Below, piece by piece: positions 1 through 12,000 of a stretch of 64,000 nt of DNA (position 1 is its first letter; each line of letters begins with the position of its first letter). Made by a program: the position numbers and the translations under genes. The notes under the pieces are model-generated. The model worked only from the letters and a program-made list of their open reading frames with translations. It did not search any database and was not told the origin of the DNA. This DNA comes from Cydia pomonella (Eukaryota; Arthropoda; Insecta; Lepidoptera; Tortricidae): positions 6,555,986 through 6,619,985 of the forward strand of contig NC_084730.1 in assembly GCF_033807575.1 (NCBI RefSeq), in the 5' to 3' direction.

Positions 1-1871
1 TGGAACTGTGCGCTGCAGTTTTGCTGACAGACCTCGTTAAACACGTAAAGGAAATTTACGATGGAGACGTCCAATTTGAGGATATATTCTGTTGGTCTGA
101 TTCCACTGTGACACTCTCCTGGTTACGTTCGCCATCGCAACGCTGGAAAACTTACGTCAATAACCGCGTAAGTCACATACAAGAAAGAATACCCGCTGGT
201 CATTGGCGCCATGTCACGTCAGAAACCAATCCGGCTGATTGTGCCTCTCGCGGAGTGACTGTTCGAGAACTTGTAAATCATCCTCTATGGTGGACAGGCC
301 CGGCTTGGTTGGCACTTGACAGTAGCTCTTGGCCAAAGTTACCGTCGTCTATCGAACCGCAATCGGACTTGTTGGAAGAACAAAGGGTCCCCAAGCAGAC
401 CGTGTTGTTTACTGCCGTCAACCAACTTGATGACTTCTTATCCAGACATTCGAGTCTCAATAAGGCTAAACGCATTGTCGCTTACGTTCATCGTTTCGTA
501 CATAACTGTCGTAACCCTGACAAAAGACGCTTCGGCCCACTTGTTCAATCGGAACTCGATGGTGCCCTTACTAATTTAGTTAAGTTAACTCAAGACAAGT
601 CATTTTCGAATGAGATAATATCTCTAAAGGAAGGTAAAAAATTGCCTAAACAATTCAGAAAACTCAGTGTTTTTATCGATAATTCCGGTTTGTTGAGGGT
701 GGGCGGTAGGCTGGTTCACTCTGAACTTGATTATGATTGCAAGCACCCTTTACTGCTGCCCAGTCAGGATCGCATGACACAGCTCGTCATCGACCAAGTA
801 CATAACGATAGTCAGCATCCGGGATTACGCACGCTAAATTTCTTGATTGCACAAAACTTTTGGATACTGGCTTCTAAGCGCGTAATTAGTTCTCGCCTAT
901 CGAAATGTATAAAGTGCTTCCGCTCTAATCCAAAACCTTTGGTGCCCCGTATGGCAGACCTCCCAAAAACTCGTATTTCACAAGTAAAACCTTTCTCGTG
1001 TATCGGTGTCGATTTTGCGGGTCCTTTTCCCACATACATTAAACGCTATCGTGGAGCTAGGCCTTTTAAAACACACGTGTGTTTATTTATATGTTTTGCG
1101 ACCAAGGCTTCTCATGTCGAGCTTGTTATAGGACTGACCACCGAAGCCTTTCTCGCTGCTTTGCGTCGATTTATCGCTCGCCGTGGCCGTTGCCAACGCA
1201 TACATTGTGACCGAGGTACGAATTTCGTAGGCGCTTATAACGCATTGCTACCTCTCATGCAAGACGCAGCTTCTCGTGAGAGTATCGAATTCTCTTTCAA
1301 TCCACCAGCCGCACCCCACTTCGGCGGCTTGTGGGAAGCCAACATCAAATCGTTTAAAACGCATCTTGCTCGCGTTGTAGGGAATCAAATCCTAACTTAT
1401 GAGGAATTTCTTACAGTGGCCGCACAAATTGAATCGGCCCTTAACTCACGGCCACTCTGTGAGATGAGTTCCGATCCAAACGACATGTCAGTGTTAACAC
1501 CCGGACATTTTCTCACCTTAGAGCCCTTAACATCACTTGTAGATACGTCAACTAGCGACATAAACATTTCTATTTCGAATCGTTGGCAGCTTGTGCAGAA
1601 ACTTCATCGTGATTTCTGGAAGCGATGGCATTTGGAGTATTTACATACATTAAATCAACGCGCGAAATGGCACTCGGATATTGACGAACCCAAGGTGGGC
1701 ACATTAGTATTGATTAAAGATGAACAACTGAAGCCACTTCATTGGTCTCTTGGTCGTATAGTATCTTTGCATCCGGGCAAAGATGGGATCTCCCGTGTAG
1801 CTACGGTTCGGTCACAATCAGGTCTAATACAAAGACCTCTGGTAAAGTTGTGTCCTTTACCTATAGACTAG
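1..1871 (+). mobile_element. BEL/Pao LTR retrotransposon, C-terminal part of pol
   Basis: An uninterrupted frame is open from the window edge to a stop at 1869-1871; the first in-window ATG at 21 is internal, because coding sequence continues off the left edge. The protein starts in an RNase H-like region (FCWSDSTV, then ETNPADCASRG). An integrase zinc-binding His/Cys region follows at about residues 260-302 (H...H...CxxC). The integrase core has acidic residues in VDFAGP (about 329), CDRGTNF (about 397) and GGLWE (about 435). The C-terminus, with HRDFWKRWHLEYL and GRIVSLHPG, resembles the domain that follows integrase in BEL/Pao polyproteins. Gag, protease and most of the reverse transcriptase lie outside. 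The lack of stops over 616 residues suggests a fairly recent insertion. Confidence 0.93.
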
Positions 1872-1907
1872 TTTGTTCTTAAAATACTTTGTATTTGGTG
1901 GGCGGAA

Positions 1908-2180
1908 TGATCGGTCCGGACACCATATCTAGTTTAGTTTTATTTGTTATTTTTTTGAGACATTTAATTTCTATATCGTAAAACGGAACACATTAATTAG
2001 CGACAGTAGGTAGGGTACTTTTTCGAATATTTTTTGACGTTTATAAAAGCCAGTGGAAGGTAGATAGATTTCGATGGCTGCTCATGGCCGTATACGCAAG
2101 CTCGTGCGTCGTGAAAAATAAAAAATACCTAAAAAAAACTGTCGATTTGTGTGCTCGAAACCCTCACCGGAGCCACTACA
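1908..2180 (+). repeat. probable 3' LTR of the BEL/Pao element
   Basis: About 36 bases after the pol stop a purine-rich stretch (ggtgggcggaa) precedes a TG at 1908, as expected of a polypurine tract and LTR start. Inside are a TATA-like box near 2041 (tataaaa) and an AATAAA near 2116, in the order expected for U3, R and U5. The 3' end is chosen at a CA near 2180 but could lie up to about 80 bases further right. The other LTR is outside the window, so the boundary cannot be confirmed by comparison. Confidence 0.6.
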
Positions 2181-2527
2181 GCATCAGCTCGCCAATGAAG
2201 AGTGTCGGTACCGACAAAGCGATTCGTCGTGCAGAGACCGGGTGAGTTGGCTTTCGAGCTATTTGCTTTCACTGGCATAGATTGTTAAATTTCTCGTTGT
2301 CTAAAACAATTTCCCTATTCGAGGGCGATTGTACAGTGTAGATGTCAGTGATTGGTACTCGGTGGCAATAATTAATTCCCTGCTACTTAAAGGTTGTCTG
2401 GAAGAGATCGCTTTTTAGCGATAAGACCGCCTATTGTTACCTGGTTCTATTTTCCTTTAAACTCCATTTGTAGTTTTACATCATTTACATGTATGTAAAA
2501 TGTATAATTGTTGGTGCAACAAAGAAT

Positions 2528-2558
2528 ATTTACTTACTTACTTACTTACTTACTTAAT
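2528..2558 (+). repeat. (TTAC)n microsatellite
   Basis: Seven tandem copies of a 4-base unit directly abut the truncated copy of desaturase exon 6 that starts on its right side. Confidence 0.9.
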
Positions 2559-2672
2559 TTCAATACTGACCTCCGGTAGCCTACTGCCTGGTACCGCAGG
2601 GAAGTCATGATGTTCCATTTGGTACCCCAACGTTGAAAGTGATGAAATTCAGCGCACCGTAGTACGAATACG
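2559..2672 (-). pseudogene. truncated, frameshifted copy of desaturase exon 6
   Basis: This stretch matches 3000-3112 almost base for base. It covers the exon part from YSYYG through the third histidine box to RLPE, plus the GTCAGT donor and a few intron bases. The 5' part of the exon and its acceptor are missing. One extra G just before the histidine box shifts the frame, and the first box histidine codon (CAT) has become CAA, so the copy cannot encode an active-site segment. Neighbouring short motifs (2335-2375, 2840-2875, 2967-2995) also repeat, so the whole 3' side of the gene looks duplicated in pieces. Confidence 0.8.
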
Positions 2673-3010
2673 CCTATACTAGCGTACAGTCGAGTTCATA
2701 AATATGTATACGTTTCTGCATCTTAATCCATTGGAATAAGGTGAAAAAATGTATACTTATTTATGAACTTGACTGTTCCCCACCCATGTGAAAACCTACC
2801 TTATTTTGAGACAATACTATTTTTAACAAAAAATATGACAATGACTGGTACTCAGTGTCAATAACTGGCTTTACTATTAGCATATAGTCCTACCTAGTAC
2901 CTTATAGTCGGCCCCTACCAATGGTGGGCACCTTCATCATTAAGCACGCAGTGGTAATTGTTCCGCAAAGTGTAGATGTCACAGTGCCAATAATTGAATT
3001 CAATACTGAC

Positions 3011-6000
3011 CTCCGGTAGCCTACTGCCTGGTACCGCAGGGAAGTCATGATGCTCCATATGGTACCCAACGTTAAACGTGATGAAATTCAGTGCACCGTA
3101 GTACGAATACGTCTCGAAACCTTTCTTGAACATGTAGTGCTCTGACACGAAGTGTCCTAGAAGTAATACATATTTTTAGTGAAATATATTTTATTCAGCC
3201 GTAATTTTTGCCACAATCATTTGTATTGTAGTCTGTTTTACAGTACTACGACGTGTAAGCTCGAATAAGTGCTGCTTGGGCAAAATGGTCAGATGTGGTT
3301 ACATCTGGTGCGTCTGCGACCCCAGGATACCGGTGAAGCTAAAGGGCCTTGTGTACAAGAGCTTCATCCGCCCAGTCCTACTGTATGGTAGCGAGACCTG
3401 GTCTGTCCTCGGAAGACATGTCCAGCAGCTTCACGTCTCCGAGATGAAGATGTTGCGATGGATGTTACGATTACGCGATTAGATCGCATACGTAATGAAC
3501 ACATCCGTGGCAGCCTCGGAATCTGTGACGTAGCGGATAAGCTGCTGGAAAGTCGCCTCGAATCGTATGGCCATGTAAGCCGCAGACCAGTAGACTATGT
3601 CGGAAATAGATGCCTTGACCTCACTGTCCAAGGCCCTAGATCACGCGACTGCGGTAGACCTAAGAAGCGTTGGCTTGACGTCGTGACAGCGGACATGGAA
3701 GAGAACAATCTCACACCTGAGGATGCCGAAGACCGGGCAAAGTGGACATGATTAAGTAGGAAAGCGGCCCCTGGCGCTAGGCCGGTAAAAGAAGTAAAGT
3801 ACTGCAGTAACTGCCCATAAGAAATAGTATGAAACGCTTATTTGTACCTTGCATAGAAAATGTATGGCGTAGTACATTGTAGTTGGCCCTGTGGGCGCCA
3901 AAGACGTCAACTGACGGGCGTGGCTACAGCCCAATAACAACCATCGACTATCAAAACACCGCGCCGCGACGCACAAAAAATACAGCATCATACTTATAAA
4001 ATAATCTTGAATGGGAAAAATCTTTGATTCAACCATACATATTTGTAAATAAATATAAATAGTGGTACCTGCTACTGGATGCACACCCATCGCCAATAGG
4101 GACCCAATGATGAGGTACCACATTGCCTTCCAACCTGCAATGACAGATGAGAAATTAATTCTTACAAACAGATGATTACCTTATCTATTATTTATTATTA
4201 TTTGGGTTCTTGGTTTTTCTCGTTATTCCAGGTACCGGTATAATAAAATGCACGGGCCGAAGCCAAGTGTATCTCATAATAAAATTAATCACTACATGAA
4301 TAGCCTCGTCTACTCGTATAAACGCGAAAATAGAAGTTAGCAAATTGCGGGCATCTTTCTCTGTCACTCTAATTACGCCTTCATTCATTGGAGTTTTTAA
4401 TCTTTTGAGAAAGATCCCCGCAATTTGCGAATTTCGGTTTTCGCGGTAGGTCCCGTTTCTAAACTCAACTTACCGAACAATTGAACCACGCAGGCGTCAA
4501 AGAACAGCTGTATGATAACGTTGACCAGTTCCAGCGGTTCTGGGGGCTTCGGGCGGACCACCAGCGGCCGCACCATGTAGAAGAGAGGCTGGAGAATTAG
4601 CCAGATGAATTTCCCGAAGGTGGTGTTGAAGAGTTTCGCTTCGATGAGCGTGGGAAGGTCTGTGTCTATGGTTTCTATGCCTTGGTACTGGAAATGAATG
4701 GGAAAGTGTTAATTTTACGAAGGAAAGCAACAATGTAGTCGTTTTGTTGTATCTTCTTGCTGTGTACTTTTTCCTATTTAACCATATGTTTTGTTCACTC
4801 TATGTTATTTTATGTTCTTCTTCTCGTCTATTACCTTCGGTAATTTTACTAACATGATGGTCTTATCGGAAGATCAGCGCTGGAAGCCATCAGCAACATG
4901 AGATGAGGCCATTTCGTGGCACTTTATACTTTCTATGTTTTTGTTATATTATGTAATTTGTCTCTTTTATGTTTACGAATAAAAATAATTCTATTCTATT
5001 CTAATATCTATATGATTTCTCATCATCTTACCTTTTCCCGGTTGTAGCCTACAGGAACCCGAGGTTCAGTTCAACAACGTGATGAAGTAAATGAAACCAT
5101 CTCGACTGAAATTAGTCTCCTTCTTCTCTTGGTTAACAATCTGCTATTTAATTAGTGTTACCCAATTAAGTACATTTCTGTCATTCAGTTCTAGTGAAAA
5201 GGGATAGAAGTCTCAGCTTATGTGAAAGTTTTAGGTAACTTACACCCTTTTCTCCCTTTTACTAGAGTCAGAGATTTGTAGCTGGTGGTAACTAGAGAAA
5301 GGACCAATAATACTCTCTCCAGGCGGGTGTTATGCCTGGGGACCGAAGTCCGCTGAGAGTTGGTCAGAAGTTGTACTTATAGTAACTGACATTTGAAACT
5401 CCGTAAGCGCGATGTAGTATGTTTAGACATTGTGGCACCACGTCGACAGTGACAGAGGAGACGCCACATAACTATCTCTTGAAGCCCTTGCTCCTACCAT
5501 CCTTCATTAATGATTTTGCAGGTGTTTGATGAAATAAATTTAAATTAGTTTCGGGCTTACCATGTGGTGTTCCAAGTGGTACTTCTTAAAGCTGATGGAG
5601 GGAGCCACGCCGAAAGGCAGATTCGCGAAGAACCCGATCTGTTGGCCGTCGAGCGTGCCCGAAGGTACACTCACGAGCAATCAAAACGACTTACCCTGTG
5701 GTGTTCCAAGTGGTACTTCTTAAAGCTTATGGAGGCGGGCACGCCGACTGGCAGATTTGCGAAGAACCCAAATAGTCTATTGGCCATAGGCCGAGCGTGG
5801 CCGAAGGCTAGGTTGTGTGCGATTTCGTGGATGGCTGCAACAAGAAAAATAAGTTTTAAAAACCGACAATTTTTCAATGGCCACAATAGCAGCTTTATAT
5901 ATATAACTGATAACGTCGATGGCAAACAGCATACGGCACGCCTGATGGTAAGCGGTTACCGTAGCCTATGGACGCCTTGCAACTCCAGAGATGTTACATG

Positions 6001-9000
6001 CACGTTTCCGACCCAAACACCCCGCACCCTCGTTAGGCTCTGGCAACCTTACTCACAGGCAGGAACACAACACTTTGAGTACGGTCTAGTGTTAATTTCT
6101 GGGCTTTGCTTTAGATCTAGAATGACATTCACTGTTTCCAGCCAAAGTAGCCAGACAATGTTGCGGCTCGACCAAGGTCAGGGTATGATTGGTTGGACAC
6201 CGTGTAACAGTGATAAGCCTAGTCAGTGAACCTCTTATCCAGGGCCGGATTTACGCCTAGGCCCACAAAACTCAGGCCTAGGGGCCCAGGCAACCTAGCA
6301 ATGGTTTTGAGATGGAGATAAATCATTTTTAAAATATATTATGCCTAATCATCTTTGTAATAGGTACGCTGAAAACGTGTAACACGTTTGTAGATAGGAT
6401 GATCATCATAGTTGTTATTATTTATTATTCATCGAAATATTAGCAATACCTAATGACCAATATAAGTCGATAAAGATAATGTAATCTCTTATCAGTAGCT
6501 CTGATAATGTGGTTAAATGCTTACCTATGTTCTATAGATAAGGACATATGGTGTAGAATGGTTATTTCAGACAGGATTTTGTGAGAGCTGAAAGTTTGAC
6601 CACAATTCACGGCTCACATACCTATAGGGAGGTCTGACAAACATGGCTACATTAATATTTCCAGCTTATCAGCAAAGAGAATTGAGTATAGAGCCGTATT
6701 GTTAAAGTAAATTTTGTAGTCAACTTTTACTGCCATTCTTCTTATTGGTTCTTAGAATGAAATATGGCTATTTGACCCATGTTCTTTCACTATATGTGTT
6801 AAATATCAAACTGTGTCGCCATCCACTCGAGTATAGGCCAAAGGTATATCGCCATGTACTCGTATTCGTGCATATTTTTTCGTGATGTTTCGAGGCAAGT
6901 TTTTTTCTTCCACTTGATTTATCTTATACGGAGTTATATTATATCTTTGATTATTAATCCATGGTATCACTTATTCTACAAATTTTTTTTGGAGTCGTAC
7001 ATGCAGTGTCAAATAAATAGTGACATCTAGAGATGTGCCGAATATAGATAAAAACCAAATACGAATATTCGGCTGAATGTTAGGTTCAGATCTTACCGAA
7101 TCGAATATTCGGCCGAATTATTCGGTTTATCCGTATCATTCTAATAAACCATCTGAAAACGCTTTAATTAGATAAGCGGCGAAAGATGAATCGCTTCCTA
7201 GACAAATCCCTAGATACAAAAAGGTCAAAATGCAAGGGAAATTCGCAAACAAATTTTCAACACTCCAAATAATCAAAACATAATATAACATAAAACTCTA
7301 GGTCCATGGGATCCCAACGCGCATATAAGTTTTTTCATTTTTTGCAGAAATCGCGAAGCGTCTGGTTGACTTAATTGGAGACCGAAGAGCTGGCGGCTTC
7401 CTCGCACAACGTATCATTGCGATAAGTGTTGGCTGAACGTACAATGCTTCAAGGGCCTATTTTAGTAATCAGAAATAATTTATTTGATTTTAGCTAGTTA
7501 TTAATTTAGTTTAGTATTTGTACAGTTTCTGCAATACCTCTGTAATTCTGTATATATCTATTATGTAAATAAAAGGATATATACATATGAATTCTGATGG
7601 AAGTGAGTACTTGAAAATGTCTGGAGGAGCTTACTTTTTACACCGGATATGGTGGCGATGACTACCGAATAAATTATCAAATATTCGGCCCATCTCTAGC
7701 TATTTAAATAAAAGTAAACAAAATCTTCCCTCAAATGGCTCCTTAAGCATAGAGTAGATGAAAAAATTACATAATCAAATAATGTAGGTTAAAGTCAGGT
7801 CGTTCAGTCACAGATCCAGGCGGTTTTGTATTTGGTTGGTTAACCAACAAATGTAATAACTATTCGAAAATATACAAATCGTTTGTTTACTTTTATTTAA
7901 ATACCTAAAGATACAGAGTATAGTGACAGCCAAAGAGGTCGAATTTACCGCAACATGTCTTTATTCCTATGGTAAATATATTTATAATTGTCTACTTTGG
8001 CTTTTACTTTCTATGTTTTACCCCGTTTATGGAATAACTCTAATACACCACAGAGCATTATACGTTCACGTGAGCAAACGCACGTGTTAACTCTCCCAAA
8101 TAATCTTCGATAAACTATTGATTATGATTAAGTATAAATATATGGTAAAATCTTATCGAACAAGTATACGTGACGCGACACAAACAGAGATAGAGTTGAT
8201 TCATTTAATTCAAGTTCTACCTACTTAATGGTTCAGTTTCATTGGTCGATAATTCGGTCCATAAAAAGCGTGCGGAGACTCCCCGCAGGCAGTATAACGA
8301 CTAGTGAAACTCATAAGTCGATAGTTTGGTCGATAATCGATATACAGCATGCGGGTGACTCCCAGTAGGCGGTAAGGTGGTATAACGACTAGTGAAACTC
8401 ATAATGGCATGCGTTTTGGAAATCTCCCGCACCCCACACACGGGCCCCATCGACCAATGAAAACAGTTCCCCGAATGCGGGCCCTTGGCATGCATGCTTT
8501 ATGGAAATCTCCCGCACCCCGTATACAGGCCCTATCGACCAATGAAACTGAGCCATAACACAGGCTAAGTGTCTATTTTAGGATAATTATAAGCACATTA
8601 GAAATACAAATATATAATGGCAAAAATTAGAGGGTAATATTTTTTGTTTATGAGGTGTAAGACCAGGAAATTGAAGTAGACAAAAGACCTCCCGCGGGAT
8701 AAATGGCTGTCGCGTGAATTTTACCTTTATGTTAATAACTTCTAAATTATACTTATTTTTAAAATGATGCTCGTCAAATCTCAAAGTCTTAAATAAAAAA
8801 ATAAAAAAACAATAAAGCTGCCCTTGGTCGTTATATGAGTATGCGTAGGACGGCTTAGGTCGAGACTTCCGTTGAAGGCGCTTTTGGTCCAGGTGTTCAA
8901 GTCGAGCTTCTTCGAAAGTAGTACACCTTCTCTTACCATATTGCGCCATTCTGATCTCTGAACCGCAAGCTCCTCCCAACGCTCTAATGGAATGTCGCAA

Positions 9001-12000
9001 GCTTTGAGATGACGCTTCAGAACGTCTTTATATCGTAGAAACTGTCCCCCGTGGCTACGCTGCCGATCCTTCAGTTCCGAATAGAAAACAGACTTAGGGA
9101 GTCTACAGTCATCCATGCGACAGACGTGGCCACTCCATGTTAGTTGGCTTTTCATTAAAATAGCATGGATGCACTGTTACCGAAAGTGGAGGAGATCAAC
9201 ATACGCACCCAAAACGCCCTGCGGTGCAGTGCAGCCCTCCATGAATTGTTGGTGTCCGGGCTTTTCAGCAAACACACTAAGTACTATATCAGTAGATATA
9301 TAAAACCGTTATACGGTCTATCCTTATGTATGGCTGTGAGGCTTGGCCTCTAATAATAATAATGAAAGCAGAAAATTAGCTCCTGGTAGCGGAGCGGGCG
9401 GGAAGTTTTTCGCAAGATCCTTAGACCCATTCAGAGAGATGACGGCACTTGGAGAATCCGGAAAAATGCCAAGAAACGAAAGCCCACAGACTTCGCTGGT
9501 TCGGTCACTCAGAATGGGAGAGGATCGGGCTGTCAAGAGGGCGTTCTTGGGACGACCGACTGGTAGCCGTCCGGTGGGTCGGCCCAGGTATCGCTGGGAA
9601 GACAGTGTGGTGGCGGATCTGCTTCAGCTTCGCGTCAGTAACTGGCAGGAAGTTGCGCAGGATCGGGACAGGTGGCACACTTTCGTTTCGGAGGCCAAGA
9701 TTCTTTTTGGATCACTGAGCCAGTATAGTAATAGTTAGTTTATAGTTAGTTACCTATCATTGTAAAAATGATGAAACACACATGCATGCAACATGAGTTC
9801 TGGAGAATATTACAGGAGAGCCCCCAAGAGAGAGAGCGGACGAAAAGATGAGCTCGAGCCTAAGCATCATATCTATCTAAAGATCTGATAACACAACGTG
9901 GTTATCATGCATATCATAATAAGCACTTTATGTAAGTAAGTGTCTGATACCATTTTTTATCAAGGATTTGAACGATAACCAAAAAAGCAAGACCCCTCAG
10001 AAATAGCTTTTTGGTCTTCAGGCTCTTCTAGCTCCATAACCTCTTGATCGAGCCTGCTCATAATCCTCTTAACTACACGTTTACCCAATTTCATTTAAAT
10101 TAAAACCAATTTACTTAAGTCATTGTCCATCAAACTATCCTCTGATCTAAAATCAGATACATTGGACAGAAATTGGATAATTCAACTCCGATTTCACGTA
10201 TCTGGGATATAGAGACAGATATGTAAACATCTGTGGTATACCACAAATTAATCGATTTTCAAGGTCGGTTTGGTTTTAAGAGCACAAGGTGCATGCGATA
10301 TGCGGTCTAAGCATTAAATTAAATAGCTATTGTAACCACAATGAGATGTATCAATTTACTGACCAAAGGCGTATAGCCGTATTACGCATTATCGCGAGCA
10401 TCATAGACGGTGAGATCGTATCTTAGATGACAATAGATGTGCTATACGCGTGCGGGACAGAACATACGCAATGCGACAAAATTAAAAACACGTTTTAACA
10501 TTCCTGACAACATACCAAAAACAACCTACGTAATTTGGTCGGGTTCATTGTTACCCACCATGAAAACGGTGGGCAACAAAAAACGTCTACGTTACTTAGG
10601 ACTTTTTAGAAGTATTAGGCAGAAAGGACAAGTGAGACTATTACAAGGACAAACAATAATAGCGCTATCTCTGCTACTCCTACTGAAAGTTCCGTATGAG
10701 CATCTCGTTCGGTAATCTAGTCTAACCTGAAAACGGGGCAATCGGCGTGCATCCCCTTTGCGCGGGCCCTTTGCAGGACGCATACTCTAGGGCTTCAGAG
10801 ACGTGATAGTCACCATCTATTTGACATTCGGGTCGCAGCCGAAGATGCTTAAGTAGAGGGAAGAGTAGGTGTGATTGGAAGAATTGACTTGAACTGACCA
10901 TACTCAACTTCTTTATTAGGGCCACAAAGACGGTTTTGCCTTGTAGCCCCAATGTGCTTAATGGGGTCGTTCGGATGGCAAGTATCAGGAGCACCTGGCG
11001 GGCCGTAGTTGTGGTTAAACTAGATGAATGAACTTACCCAACATGAGTGAATGGTTGATAACCCCGGCGAAGCAGTAGGCTACCACAATGCATCTGAGGT
11101 ATTGGATGAAGGGTTGTGTTATAAGCTGTACTAGCACCATGCCGGTAACCACCCATTTGAAATTCAGGTCTAGATATTTTAGAAGTATAAAGAACTCACC
11201 TAACATTAGATAATGGTTGATAACCCCGCCGAAGCAGTAGGCTACCACTATGAGCATCGGCCAGCTGAGGTATTGGATGAAGGGTAGTGTTATAAGCTGT
11301 ACTAGCACCATGCCGGTAGCCACCCATTGGAAATTAAAGTTTAGATATTTTAGAAGTAAAATGAACTCACCTAACATTAGAGAATGGTTGATAACCCCGC
11401 CGAAGCAGTAGCTAGGTTACCACTATGAGCATCGGCCAGCTGAGGTATTGGATGAAGGGTAGTGTTATTAGTTGGACTAGCACCATGCTGGTAACCACCC
11501 ATTGGAAATTAACGTTTAAATATTTTAGAAGTAAAATGAACTCACCTAACATTAGAGAATGGTTGATAACCCCACCGAAGCAGTAGGCTACCACTATGAG
11601 CATCGGCCAGCTGAGGTATTGGATGAAGGGTAGTGTTATTAGTTGGACTAGCACCATGCCGGTAACCACCCATTTGAAGTTGGGATCGTAGCCGAAGAGC
11701 TGCTTGATTTCCGGGTATTTTTCTGTAAATAAAAAAAAACTCTTGTTAATGAGGGTTATGTTTATCGAGTGTAGATAAATTTCGAAGTATCAATGTCACT
11801 TCGAAAGCGGCACAATTTTCGCCGCTCGATTGTCGTTAATTTGTGTAAATCGCATTGTCTGGTCCTTTTTAATGATACATAGACTAATAAACAGAAAAAA
11901 TCGATGTCGTCGGGCCCCAGAAAGTTGGTTTCAAAGAGTGACACGTAACCATGGTAACTCAATTAAGTACCTACCAACAATATTAAAACACACCTAAATT

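Noticed and set aside
5564..6229. Plus-strand 221-residue frame
   Set aside because: It is antisense to desaturase exon 3 and its copy and then runs into a retroposon; no protein family fits.
10437..10715. Possible small gene
   Set aside because: Its beginning is repeated at 52098, no family is recognisable, and it lies deep in an intron; treated as repeat-derived.
11038..11722. Exon 2 copies as mutually exclusive alternative exons
   Set aside because: Copies B-D lack a pyrimidine tract and AG at a suitable place, so they cannot be chosen like normal cassette exons on sequence evidence.
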